Shown in pieces: positions 28,289 through 36,247 of a stretch of DNA of 45,623 nt; within the stretch, counting starts at the first letter, position 1; each line of letters opens with the position of its first letter. Under the pieces are notes generated by a model, which was given only the letters and a program-made list of their open reading frames with translations, was not told the origin of the DNA and did not search any database. A program made the position numbers and the translations under genes. The stretch comes from Bifidobacterium breve (lineage in GTDB: Bacteria > Actinomycetota > Actinomycetes > S36-B12). The stretch spans positions 1 through 45,623 of the forward strand of contig CAMDKQ010000004.1 in assembly GCA_945901095.1 (NCBI GenBank). Direction: 5' to 3'.

Positions 28289-28809
28289 ACGCTCGCGCAC
28301 CACCGGCGCGAGGACCTGGAATCTGGATTCAGCAGGCAGTTCGAGGACCTGATCGACGATCTGCTGTGGTGTCTGGCGCGCGATGACCGCGCCGCACTCG
28401 GGGCAGTGCGGCACGCCGATGCGCGCATACAGGAGCCTGAGGTAGTCATAGACCTCAGTGATCGTGCCGACCGTCGAACGGGGATTGCGTGATGTCGACT
28501 TCTGGTCGATGGACACTGCGGGCGACAAACCCTCGATGAAGTCGACGTCGGGCTTGTCCATCTGGCCGAGGAACTGGCGCGCATAGGCCGACAGGCTCTC
28601 GACATAGCGGCGCTGACCCTCGGCGAAGATGGTGTCGAAGGCTAGGCTCGATTTCCCCGAACCGGATAGCCCGGTGAACACGATGAGTGCATCCCGCGGC
28701 AAGTCAAGGGAGACATCCTTAAGATTGTGCTCGCGGGCACCTCGTACGACGAGCCGGTCTCCCACGACACTTCCTTCCTAATGATCCACCACGTTGAGAG
28801 GACAGTCCA

Positions 28810-29463
28810 ATGTATACCGGCACCGTGACAGTCGCTGGTCCTGCCGATATTCGCGAGCTCCCCATGCTCATCATCAGCAAGCTGGCCGTCGGGCCCTATG
28901 ACAACAATGCCTATCTACTTCGGTGCCGGGCGACGGGTGCCTCGGTGCTCATCGACGCCGCTGCAGAGCCGGAGCGCCTGCTCGCGCTCTGCGGCGAGAC
29001 TCCCCCAGAACTCGTTGTAACGACGCATGCACATGCCGATCACTGGCAGGCCCTCGCCGAGATCGTGGAGGCCACCGGTGCGCGTACCGCAGCCGGTGTC
29101 AATGATGCGCCGGATATTCCGGTCCCGACCGAGGTCGGCGTGAGCGATGGTGACGTCATCGGATTCGGACGGATTGAGCTCACCGCGATCGAGATCGTCG
29201 GCCACACCCCAGGATCCATCGCCCTGCTATACAACGACCCGCAGGGACCACCGCACCTCTTCACCGGTGATTGCCTGTTTCCCGGCGGACTCGGCAACAC
29301 CAAGGGTGATGCAGATCGTTTTGCCTCACTCCTCACAGACGTCTCCAAGAAGCTCTTTGCCCGCTTGCCGGACGAAACTTGGGTTTACCCGGGCCACGGC
29401 CATGACACGACCCTAGGAGCCGAACGTCCGCACCTCGAGGAGTGGCGCGAACGCGGTTGGTGA
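28810..29463 (+). CDS. MBL-fold metallo-hydrolase (glyoxalase II-like)
   Basis: Metallo-beta-lactamase-fold hydrolase of 217 residues. Metal motifs are THAHADH, GHTPGSI, TGDCLFPG and YPGHGHDT, consistent with a binuclear zinc site. This gene commonly sits divergent to uvrA in actinobacteria. The substrate is unknown; a thioester such as a mycothiol conjugate is possible. I keep ATG 28810 with GAGAGGA upstream. The family usually begins near MLIISKLAVGPYDNN, so the ATG at 28864 is an alternative. Confidence 0.88.
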   Translation: MYTGTVTVAGPADIRELPMLIISKLAVGPYDNNAYLLRCRATGASVLIDAAAEPERLLALCGETPPELVVTTHAHADHWQALAEIVEATGARTAAGVNDAPDIPVPTEVGVSDGDVIGFGRIELTAIEIVGHTPGSIALLYNDPQGPPHLFTGDCLFPGGLGNTKGDADRFASLLTDVSKKLFARLPDETWVYPGHGHDTTLGAERPHLEEWRERGW

Positions 29464-29469
29464 GCCACC

Positions 29470-29961
29470 TCAAGCAGATGCGTCGACAATCCCTGTAGCA
29501 AACGCCCAGAGGTCGTAGTCATCGAGCGTGATCCCCGGGATTCCACTCACCTCAAGCGCGCACGCGATCTGGGTGCGGTGCTCGGTGGAGTGGTAGCAGG
29601 CTTGCGCAAGGACGATCGACCGCATCGCCGATCGAGTTCCGTCCTCGTCTTCGAAATGAACTTCCTCGTCGGCCTTTGATGCTTCCGTGAGCAGAACGTC
29701 ATTGAGTGCACGCAGACGCTGGCGCAGCGCATCGAGGTCAGCCGGGTTCCTCGGCAGTACGAGATCAGTCCACGGTATCCCGGTCAGGCAGAAGCAAAAC
29801 CACTCCGCGCTCCCGACCATGTGCCGTGCGAGGTGCGACACGGTCCAGTCCTTCGGCCCGTAGGTGGCGTCGAGTGCTTCGGAGGGGAGGGTCGCCATCT
29901 GCTCGAAGAGCAGGTCATCAGCCCACCGCAGATGACGAAGCGCTGTCGTCATTTCGACCAT
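29470..29961 (-). CDS. DinB-like four-helix-bundle protein
   Basis: Member of the DinB/MDMPI fold. Metal-binding histidines are visible in VSHLARHMVG and YHSTEHRTQI, the usual His...HxxxH pattern. Such proteins act as thiol-dependent transferases (often mycothiol or bacillithiol) or are uncharacterised. The ORF track starts at 30012 inside terC. I prefer ATG 29961, four bases after the terC stop and eight bases after GGAAGG, giving 163 residues; ATG 29952 (MTTALRHLRW) is also possible. It is last in uvrB-terC-terC-dinB and converges on the MBL gene. Confidence 0.8.
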   Translation of the reverse strand: MVEMTTALRHLRWADDLLFEQMATLPSEALDATYGPKDWTVSHLARHMVGSAEWFCFCLTGIPWTDLVLPRNPADLDALRQRLRALNDVLLTEASKADEEVHFEDEDGTRSAMRSIVLAQACYHSTEHRTQIACALEVSGIPGITLDDYDLWAFATGIVDASA

Positions 29962-29965
29962 TTCC

Positions 29966-30955
29966 TCACCCTTCCGCTGAATCTTCATGCCCGCCCGTGA
30001 GTCGTCCCGCATGCGCGGTAGCCGTCGGATCCTTGCGGACCTTCAGCCATGACGCGATGACCACAACGACGAGCACGATCGCGATGACACCGAGTGACAT
30101 TTCAGTCGAGATCTTCGGCACGCCGGGGAACTGCTCGTGGAAGAAGGTGAGAACAAGCTTGACGCCGATGAAGACGAGAATGACCGCGAGTCCGGTCGAG
30201 AGATAGATGAGCTTGTCAAGGAGACCCTTGAGGAGGAAGTACAAGGCTCGCAGGCCAAGAAGCGCGAATGCATTTGCGGTAAACACCAAGTACGGGTCCT
30301 GGGTGACGCCGAATGTCGCCGGAATTGAATCGAGCGCGAAGAGCAAATCGGTGGCACCGATCGAAATCATGACGAGAAGGAGCGGGGTCGCCACCCGACG
30401 TGCGTCAATCCTGGTAAACATGCGCGTTCCGTCGTACTCGTCACTGAAGGGGACACGGGACCGGACGCGTCGAATGATGAAGTTGTCCATCGGGTCGGGA
30501 TCCTCATTGCGGTGCCGGGCAAGTTGGATCCCCGTCCAGATGAGGATCGCACCGAAGATCACGAAGGTGAAGGCGAATGCCGAGATGGCTGCCGCGCCGA
30601 TCGCGATGAAGATCGCACGGAAGATGAGTGCAAGCACGACACCAAAGAGCAGCACTCGCTGGTGCAGTGCAGCCGGAACCGCAAACTGCGCAAGGATGAT
30701 GATGAAGACGAACAGGTTGTCGACGCTCAGTGACTTCTCGACGAGATAGGCAGCGAAGTACTCCGTACCGACGGCGCTCCCCTGCCACACGATGAGCGCG
30801 ACGCCGAACGCAATCGCGACACCGACGTAGAACACCGACCAAAGTGCCGCCTCGCGGAACTTCACCTCATGAGGCTTGCGGCTCACCATCACGAAATCCA
30901 AGGCGATGAGCAGGAGGATCCCCACGACCGTTATGGCCCACAGGGTCAGTGACAT
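29966..30955 (-). CDS. TerC family membrane protein (second copy)
   Basis: 329-residue integral membrane protein with about eight hydrophobic helices. Diagnostic TerC acidic motifs are [10 protein letters not shown] and [12 protein letters not shown]. TerC proteins are linked to tellurite resistance and, in other bacteria, to manganese export and metalation of exported proteins. The C-terminus is a short hydrophilic tail (HAGRLTGGHEDSAEG). Its ATG lies one base after the stop of the neighbouring terC. The two differ clearly in sequence, so the duplication is old or they were acquired separately. Confidence 0.92.
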   Translation of the reverse strand: MSLTLWAITVVGILLLIALDFVMVSRKPHEVKFREAALWSVFYVGVAIAFGVALIVWQGSAVGTEYFAAYLVEKSLSVDNLFVFIIILAQFAVPAALHQRVLLFGVVLALIFRAIFIAIGAAAISAFAFTFVIFGAILIWTGIQLARHRNEDPDPMDNFIIRRVRSRVPFSDEYDGTRMFTRIDARRVATPLLLVMISIGATDLLFALDSIPATFGVTQDPYLVFTANAFALLGLRALYFLLKGLLDKLIYLSTGLAVILVFIGVKLVLTFFHEQFPGVPKISTEMSLGVIAIVLVVVVIASWLKVRKDPTATAHAGRLTGGHEDSAEG

Positions 30956-30956
30956 T

Positions 30957-31907
30957 TCATTTCTCCCTTGTTGATCGAGCTGATATGTAGCTCCAGATGA
31001 TGGTGACGGCGAGGACGGTGACGATCACGACGAGGGAAATCCAGACCGGGATGACAGGTACCGGTAGCGCGGTCGTCTCATGGATCGCCTGCAGGATGAG
31101 CTTGATTCCGATGAATCCGAGGATGATCGCGAGTCCCTTGCCGAGGTGCTTCAGGCTCCCGAGCAGGCCCTTGAGCAGGAAGAAGAGTTGGCGCAGGCCC
31201 ATGAGTGCGAAGGCGTTCGCGGTGAACACAATGTAGGCCTCGCTCGTAATCCCGAAGACCGCCGGGATGCTGTCGAGGGCGAAGAGTAGGTCGGTGGTAC
31301 CAATCGCGAGCATGACGAGCGCCATTGGCGTGAGCATCCGATGGCCCGCGACGATCGCCGTCAGCCTCGTCCCATTGAACTCGGTTGAGGTTGGAAAGCG
31401 CCGCGCAACAAAACGGACGAGGCCATTGCCGCCCGGGTCAGGCTCAGCATCCTCCTTGGCGAGCCATACCTTCCACGCGGTGAACAGCAGAAAGGCCCCA
31501 AATATGTAGAAGATGCCAGAGAAACGCGCGATGAGCTCCGCACCGACGACGATGAGGATGCCGCGCAGGATGAGGGCGATAACGATGCCGACGAGGAGCA
31601 CGCGATGCTGATAGGCAGCAGGCACCGCGAACGAGGTCATGATGACGAGGAAGACAAACAGGTTGTCGACGCTGAGCGAATACTCGGTGAGATAGCCGGC
31701 GATGAACTCACCCGAGTAGGCGACGCCGAAATACCAGCCGATGAACACGGCGAATAGCGCTGCAAGCCCAACGTAGAGGATGACCCAACGGGTCGCCTCC
31801 TTGGGGCCGAAGGGGTGCGGGCGCCGATCGACGATCACTAGGTCAAGTGTGATGACCCCGATGATTCCGATGATGGTTACCGCCCACAGCCATGCCGGAA
31901 CGATCAC
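30957..31907 (-). CDS. TerC family membrane protein (first copy)
   Basis: 316-residue TerC paralogue with [14 protein letters not shown] and [12 protein letters not shown] motifs and about eight transmembrane segments. GTG at 31907 overlaps the uvrB stop as GTGA, so it is co-translated with uvrB. The pair could work as a heteromer or on different metals. The repair link is positional only. It is longer and more basic at the C-terminus (SARSTREK) than its partner. Confidence 0.92.
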   Translation of the reverse strand: MIVPAWLWAVTIIGIIGVITLDLVIVDRRPHPFGPKEATRWVILYVGLAALFAVFIGWYFGVAYSGEFIAGYLTEYSLSVDNLFVFLVIMTSFAVPAAYQHRVLLVGIVIALILRGILIVVGAELIARFSGIFYIFGAFLLFTAWKVWLAKEDAEPDPGGNGLVRFVARRFPTSTEFNGTRLTAIVAGHRMLTPMALVMLAIGTTDLLFALDSIPAVFGITSEAYIVFTANAFALMGLRQLFFLLKGLLGSLKHLGKGLAIILGFIGIKLILQAIHETTALPVPVIPVWISLVVIVTVLAVTIIWSYISARSTREK

Positions 31908-33964
31908 GACCCCTGACCTTCCCTCATGCCCCGTAATTCCCGTTTCAGGTCGCCAACCTCATCGCGTAGCCGCGCAGCGAGTTCGAATTGCAGCTCGCCC
32001 GCTGCATGGTGCATTTGAGCGGTGAGGTCATCGATGAGTGTCACGAGTTCATCCTGTGCCTTTGGCCTGCGCCGATTCGATCCGTCGCCGGCCGCCGTCT
32101 CCTGCAGGAGAGCCGCCGTGTCGGCGTCCTCTCGCGCCAGCAGGTCGGTGATATCGGCGATCTTCTTTCGCAGTGGCTGCGGGTCAACTCCATGCGCAAC
32201 GTTGTAGGCAACCTGCTTGGCACGGCGCCTCGTTGTCTCGTCGATGGCCCGCTCCATCGAGGGGGTGATCTTGTCGGCATACATGTGGACCTGGCCAGAC
32301 ACATTGCGCGCCGCGCGGCCAATTGTCTGGATGAGCGAGGTCTCCGAGCGAAGGAAACCCTCCTTGTCGGCATCGAGGATCGCGACGAGCGACACTTCCG
32401 GGAGGTCAAGGCCCTCCCGGAGCAGGTTAATGCCGACGAGGACGTCGAAGACGCCCATACGGAGTTCACGCAGCAGTTCAACACGCCGCAGGGTGTCGAC
32501 CTCTGAATGGAGGTACTGCACCCGTATCCCGTTCTCGAGGAGGTAGTCAGTGAGGTCCTCGGACATCCGCTTCGTGAGGGTCGTGACGAGGACGCGTTCG
32601 TTCCGTGCTGCCCTCTGCTTGATCTCGTCCATGAGATCGTCAATTTGCCCCTTGGAAGGTTTGACGATGATTTCAGGATCGACGAGACCCGTTGGCCGGA
32701 TGACCTGTTCGACGAACTCGCCCCCAACCCGGCCAAGCTCATATGGACCCGGCGTCGCCGACAGGTACATCGTCTGGCCCACCCGCTCGACGAACTCATC
32801 CCATCGAAGTGGCCGGTTGTCCATCGCACTTGGGAGCCGAAAGCCGTGATCGACAAGCGTGCGCTTGCGACTCATGTCGCCCTCATACATTGCACCGATC
32901 TGTGGCACCGTTACATGAGACTCGTCGATCACGAGGAGGAAGTCCTCGGGAAAGTAGTCGATGAGGCAGTTGGGGGCGCTCCCTTGCTCACGGCCGTCGA
33001 TATGCCGTGAGTAGTTCTCAATACCTGCGCAAGATCCCATTTGTCTCATCATCTCGATGTCGTACGTGGTCCGCATCCGCAGCCGTTGCGCCTCGAGCAA
33101 CTTGCCTTGGGTCTCGAACTCGGCAAGCCGCTGCTCAAGTTCGGCCTCGATGCCTGCGACCGCCCGATCCATCCGCTCCGGACCAGCCACATAGTGCGTC
33201 GCCGGGAAGATGTAGATCTCCTTGTCCTCGGTGAGGATCTCCCCCGTCACCGGGTGCAGCGACATCAGTCGCTCAATCTCGTCTCCGAACATCTCGATCC
33301 GGATGGGGTGCTCCTCGTACACCGGGAACACCTCCACCGTGTCGCCCCGGACCCGGAAGGTGCCCCGCTGGAAGCTGATGTCGTTTCGGGTGTATTGGAT
33401 ATCGACAAACCTTCGAAGGAGTACATCACGCTCGATCGACTCTCCGATTCTGAGCCGGACCATCCGATCGACATACTCCTGGGGCGTGCCGAGGCCGTAG
33501 ATGGCAGACACGCTCGCCACGACGATGACGTCGCGCCTCGTCAGCAGACTGTTCGTCGCAGAGTGACGCAGTCGCTCAACCTCCTCGTTGATCGACGAGT
33601 CCTTCTCGATGAAGGTGTCGCTCTGCGGGATGTAAGCCTCGGGCTGGTAGTAGTCGTAATAAGAGACGAAGTACTCGACTGCGTTGTTGGGGAGAAGTTC
33701 CTTGAACTCCGAGGTCAACTGTGCGGCAAGGGTCTTATTCGGTGCCATGACAAGGGTCGGCCGCTGCAGTTCCTCGACAAGCCAGGCCGTTGTGGCGCTC
33801 TTGCCGGTGCCGGTCGCGCCGAGGAGCACAGTGTCTTGCTCCCCGGAACGAATGCGCTTTGCGAGGGCGGCGATGGCCGCCGGTTGGTCACCGGACGGCT
33901 CGAAGGGAGCTTTGACCTCGAAGGGGGCGACCCGCCGCTGAAGGTCGGTCACCGGCCTCGTCAT
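31904..33964 (-). CDS. uvrB: Excinuclease ABC subunit B
   Basis: Damage-verification helicase of nucleotide excision repair, 686 residues. Walker A is [11 protein letters not shown]. The beta-hairpin is marked by [25 protein letters not shown] is motif II and QTIGRAARN is motif VI, and a C-terminal UVR helix ([16 protein letters not shown]) binds UvrC. TAGTGT lies six bases before the ATG, inside the end of coaE, so a leaderless transcript is likely. It is intact, in contrast to uvrA. Confidence 0.98.
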   Translation of the reverse strand: MTRPVTDLQRRVAPFEVKAPFEPSGDQPAAIAALAKRIRSGEQDTVLLGATGTGKSATTAWLVEELQRPTLVMAPNKTLAAQLTSEFKELLPNNAVEYFVSYYDYYQPEAYIPQSDTFIEKDSSINEEVERLRHSATNSLLTRRDVIVVASVSAIYGLGTPQEYVDRMVRLRIGESIERDVLLRRFVDIQYTRNDISFQRGTFRVRGDTVEVFPVYEEHPIRIEMFGDEIERLMSLHPVTGEILTEDKEIYIFPATHYVAGPERMDRAVAGIEAELEQRLAEFETQGKLLEAQRLRMRTTYDIEMMRQMGSCAGIENYSRHIDGREQGSAPNCLIDYFPEDFLLVIDESHVTVPQIGAMYEGDMSRKRTLVDHGFRLPSAMDNRPLRWDEFVERVGQTMYLSATPGPYELGRVGGEFVEQVIRPTGLVDPEIIVKPSKGQIDDLMDEIKQRAARNERVLVTTLTKRMSEDLTDYLLENGIRVQYLHSEVDTLRRVELLRELRMGVFDVLVGINLLREGLDLPEVSLVAILDADKEGFLRSETSLIQTIGRAARNVSGQVHMYADKITPSMERAIDETTRRRAKQVAYNVAHGVDPQPLRKKIADITDLLAREDADTAALLQETAAGDGSNRRRPKAQDELVTLIDDLTAQMHHAAGELQFELAARLRDEVGDLKRELRGMREGQGS

Positions 33965-33968
33965 GTCA

Positions 33969-34559
33969 TCACACTACGGCCTGAAGCTCATCCCAGACTC
34001 CACGCACCTGTCGCTCCGTGGCATTTAAGGAGCCCGCGTTGTCGATGACGAAGTCCGCCTCGGTCACCCGCATTGAACGGGACACCTGCACCTCCATGCG
34101 CCGCCGCACATCCTCCTCATCTAAGCCGCGTCCGACAGCACGCTTGACCTGTAGCGCCTCGGGAACGTCTACGACAACGACCACATCGACTAATTGCGCC
34201 TGATCAGTCTCCAAGAGCAATGGCATGTCGTAGAGCACGACACCCGATAATGCGGCGGCCGCCAGCCTTCGCTCGCTCTCGACCCTGATGAGGGGGTGCA
34301 TGATCGCGTTGAGCCGCTCCGTCGCGGTCCGATCCTGAAAGGCAATGTTCGCTAGTTCACTGCGTCGAAGTGAGCCGTCGGGGGCGATGATCCCGTCTCC
34401 GAACTCGTCGACAAGTGCCTGCAGCGCGGGCTGGCCCGGTTCGACGAGTTCACGTGAGATCGCATCGGCGTCGATCACGACAGCGCCGAGTGTGGCGAAC
34501 ATTGCCGCGACCGTCGACTTGCCGGAGCCGATACCACCGGTGAGTCCGATTTTCATCAT
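33969..34559 (-). CDS. coaE: Dephospho-CoA kinase
   Basis: Last step of coenzyme A synthesis: phosphorylates the 3'-OH of dephospho-CoA. Walker A is [12 protein letters not shown] near the N-terminus, followed by [13 protein letters not shown] and the lid region [15 protein letters not shown]. The ORF track begins at GTG 34562. ATG 34559 lies exactly six bases after TAGGGT, so I choose it (196 residues). The actinobacterial CoaE often has a long C-terminal extension; this one lacks it. Confidence 0.95.
   Translation of the reverse strand: MMKIGLTGGIGSGKSTVAAMFATLGAVVIDADAISRELVEPGQPALQALVDEFGDGIIAPDGSLRRSELANIAFQDRTATERLNAIMHPLIRVESERRLAAAALSGVVLYDMPLLLETDQAQLVDVVVVVDVPEALQVKRAVGRGLDEEDVRRRMEVQVSRSMRVTEADFVIDNAGSLNATERQVRGVWDELQAVV
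33971..33976 (-). promoter_or_regulatory. -10 hexamer TAGTGT, leaderless promoter of uvrB-terC-terC-dinB
   Basis: TAGTGT followed by GATGAC and the ATG of uvrB at 33964. It overlaps the last codons of coaE, where a coupled ribosome site is absent. Confidence 0.5.
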
Positions 34560-34565
34560 CACCTC

Positions 34566-34571
34566 ACCCTA
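34566..34571 (-). promoter_or_regulatory. -10 hexamer TAGGGT, leaderless promoter of coaE
   Basis: TAGGGT, six bases (GAGGTG), then ATG at 34559. The GAGG within the spacer is too close to serve this ATG as a ribosome site but could serve the next ATG at 34556. Confidence 0.5.
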
Positions 34572-34585
34572 GCGACCCCGTGAAC

Positions 34586-34630
34586 GCACGCAGGCGGCCA
34601 CCGGCTCAATGCCAGCGCCCGCCTGCGTGC
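34586..34630 (-). terminator. Perfect 12-bp hairpin after rpsA
   Basis: GCACGCAGGCGG (34586-34597) pairs with CCGCCTGCGTGC (34619-34630) around a 21-base loop, 17 bases past the rpsA stop. No U-tract follows on the minus strand. It probably ends or protects the rpsA mRNA ahead of the coaE promoter. Confidence 0.6.
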
Positions 34631-34640
34631 AGCGACTCTT

Positions 34641-34656
34641 CGGGGACTAGTCCCCG
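34641..34656. other. 16-bp perfect palindrome over the rpsA stop codon
   Basis: CGGGGACTAGTCCCCG is fully self-complementary and contains the TAG stop of rpsA (CTA on the + strand). It sits directly before the 12-bp hairpin. It may add to the 3' structure or be a protein site; no function is known. Confidence 0.5.
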
Positions 34657-36104
34657 GCAAGCTTGTCGCGAAGTGCCTGAAGCGCCTCGTCCGAGGCCAA
34701 TGCGCCCTCGCCGTCATTGGACTCGCTCGAGTACGACGACACGTTCTCGCCGGACTCCAGTGCGGCCGCCTGATCTGCGCTGCGTGCCTCTTCGATTTGC
34801 TTGCGATGGGCCTCCCATCGCGAGTGAGCCTCGGAGTACTCCTTCTCCCACTGCGCACGCTGGTCCTCGAAATCGGCCTTCCACTCGCCTGTCTCCGGAT
34901 CGAAGCCCTCCGGACCGACGTAGCCGCCAGCCTCATCGAATGCTGGCGCCATGCCGTAGAGGTACGGATCAAACTCCTCCACCGCCTGCGCATCAGAGGA
35001 GTCGTTCGCCTGCTTAAGCGAAAGCGAGATGCGCCGGCGCTCGAGGTCAATGTCGATGACCTTGACGAAGATGTCGTCATTGACCTGAACGATCTGCTCC
35101 GGCAGCTCGATGTGACGCTCGGCGAGCTCCGAGATGTGGACGAGGCCCTCGATGCCCTCGTCGACGCGTACGAATGCACCGAACGGCACAAGCTTGGTGA
35201 CCTTGCCAGGAACGACCTGACTGATCGCGTGGGTCCGGGCGAAGTGCTGCCACGGATCCTCTTGCGTCGCCTTGAGCGACAGCGACACTCGCTCGCGGTC
35301 CATGTCGACGTCGAGGACCTCGACGGTGACCTCCTGACCAACCTCGACTACCTCGGACGGGTGATCAATGTGCTTCCAAGACAACTCAGAAACGTGGACG
35401 AGGCCGTCAACGCCACCGAGGTCGACGAAGGCGCCGAAGTTGACGATGGACGAGACGACGCCGGTGCGGATCTGCCCCTTCTGAAGCTGCTTGAGGAAGG
35501 TGTTGCGCACCTCGCTCTGGGTCTGCTCAAGCCAAGAGCGACGGGAGAGCACAACGTTGTTGCGGTTCTTGTCGAGCTCGATGATCTTTGCCTCGAGCAC
35601 CTTGCCGACATACGGCTGGAGGTCGCGGACCCGGCGCATCTCGACAAGGGATGCCGGGAGGAAGCCGCGCAGGCCGATATCGATGATGAGACCGCCCTTG
35701 ACGACCTCAATGACCATGCCTTCGACGACGCCATCCTCGTCCTTAACCTTCTCGATCGTGCCCCACGCACGCTCGTACTGGGCGCGCTTCTTGGACAGGA
35801 TGAGCCGGCCTTCCTTGTCCTCCTTCTGGAGGACGAGGGCCTCGACGTGGTCACCCACGGAGACGACCTGGCTGGGATCGACATCATGCTTGATCGACAG
35901 TTCGCGAGAGGGGATGACACCCTCGGTCTTGTAACCGATGTCGAGGAGGACCTCGTCGCGGTCAACCTTGACGATGATGCCTTCGACGATGTCACCGTCA
36001 TTGAAGAACTTGATGGTCGCATCGATTGCGGCGAGGAAGTCTTCCTCTGAGCCGATGTCGTTGATGGCGACCTGAGCGGGGATTGCGCGAGTGATTACGG
36101 TCAT
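34647..36104 (-). CDS. rpsA: 30S ribosomal protein S1
   Basis: 485 residues with four S1 RNA-binding domains (roughly residues 33-104, 122-187, 205-275 and 290-360), recognised by repeats such as GAFVDLGGVDGLVHVSELSW and GAFVRVDEGIEGLVHISELAE. The C-terminal 110 residues are acidic and low in complexity (EFDPYLYGMAP, then Glu/Ser-rich), as in other actinobacterial S1. There is no Shine-Dalgarno before the ATG, as is also known for E. coli rpsA. A promoter and a CCUCC-containing leader lie upstream. Confidence 0.97.
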   Translation of the reverse strand: MTVITRAIPAQVAINDIGSEEDFLAAIDATIKFFNDGDIVEGIIVKVDRDEVLLDIGYKTEGVIPSRELSIKHDVDPSQVVSVGDHVEALVLQKEDKEGRLILSKKRAQYERAWGTIEKVKDEDGVVEGMVIEVVKGGLIIDIGLRGFLPASLVEMRRVRDLQPYVGKVLEAKIIELDKNRNNVVLSRRSWLEQTQSEVRNTFLKQLQKGQIRTGVVSSIVNFGAFVDLGGVDGLVHVSELSWKHIDHPSEVVEVGQEVTVEVLDVDMDRERVSLSLKATQEDPWQHFARTHAISQVVPGKVTKLVPFGAFVRVDEGIEGLVHISELAERHIELPEQIVQVNDDIFVKVIDIDLERRRISLSLKQANDSSDAQAVEEFDPYLYGMAPAFDEAGGYVGPEGFDPETGEWKADFEDQRAQWEKEYSEAHSRWEAHRKQIEEARSADQAAALESGENVSSYSSESNDGEGALASDEALQALRDKLAGD

Positions 36105-36158
36105 TGAGTAGGGAATCCGATGGATAGGAGGAGTGCTCCGCGGGCGCGCAGCCCCTTA

Positions 36159-36188
36159 AGACTACGCCTACGCGCCTCTACGGGTCAT
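36159..36188 (-). promoter_or_regulatory. Promoter of rpsA
   Basis: ATGACC (-35-like, 36183-36188), an 18-bp spacer and TAGTCT (-10, 36159-36164) on the minus strand. This predicts a leader of about 48 bases. The rest of the 143-bp polA-rpsA gap shows no gene. Confidence 0.45.
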
Positions 36189-36247
36189 CCCGGGTGAGCC
36201 GGTCTCCTCGGCTACTCCGTCTTCGACCCGCCATTGCGTGTCGCCCT

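Larger units (their letters stand above)
25823..28765 (-). pseudogene. uvrA: Excinuclease ABC subunit A interrupted by an in-frame TAG
   Basis: Two ORFs in the same frame together spell a complete UvrA. The first (28286-28765, GTG start after AGGAAGGA) has Walker [12 protein letters not shown] and zinc Cys pair CPEC, and stops after PVVRER. The second resumes nine codons later at [13 protein letters not shown] and holds the second ATPase ([10 protein letters not shown]), CESC/CEVC zinc module, both LSGG-type signatures and Walker B. The 28286-28288 TAG replaces a codon that is normally Lys (one base change from AAG). Read through, the protein has 980 residues, the usual size. Either the strain has lost UvrA or the base is a sequence error. 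Everything after the stop is intact, which argues that any loss is very recent. The C-terminus carries an extra Ala/Lys/Pro tail. Confidence 0.88.

Noticed and set aside
33041-34048. 335-aa + strand ORF opposite uvrB
   Set aside because: Antisense shadow of a clear UvrB with His/Arg/Asp-rich content and no family features.
34797-36050. 417-aa + strand ORF opposite rpsA
   Set aside because: Acidic, Leu/Asp-rich shadow of the S1 gene on the other strand; no domain and no ribosome site.
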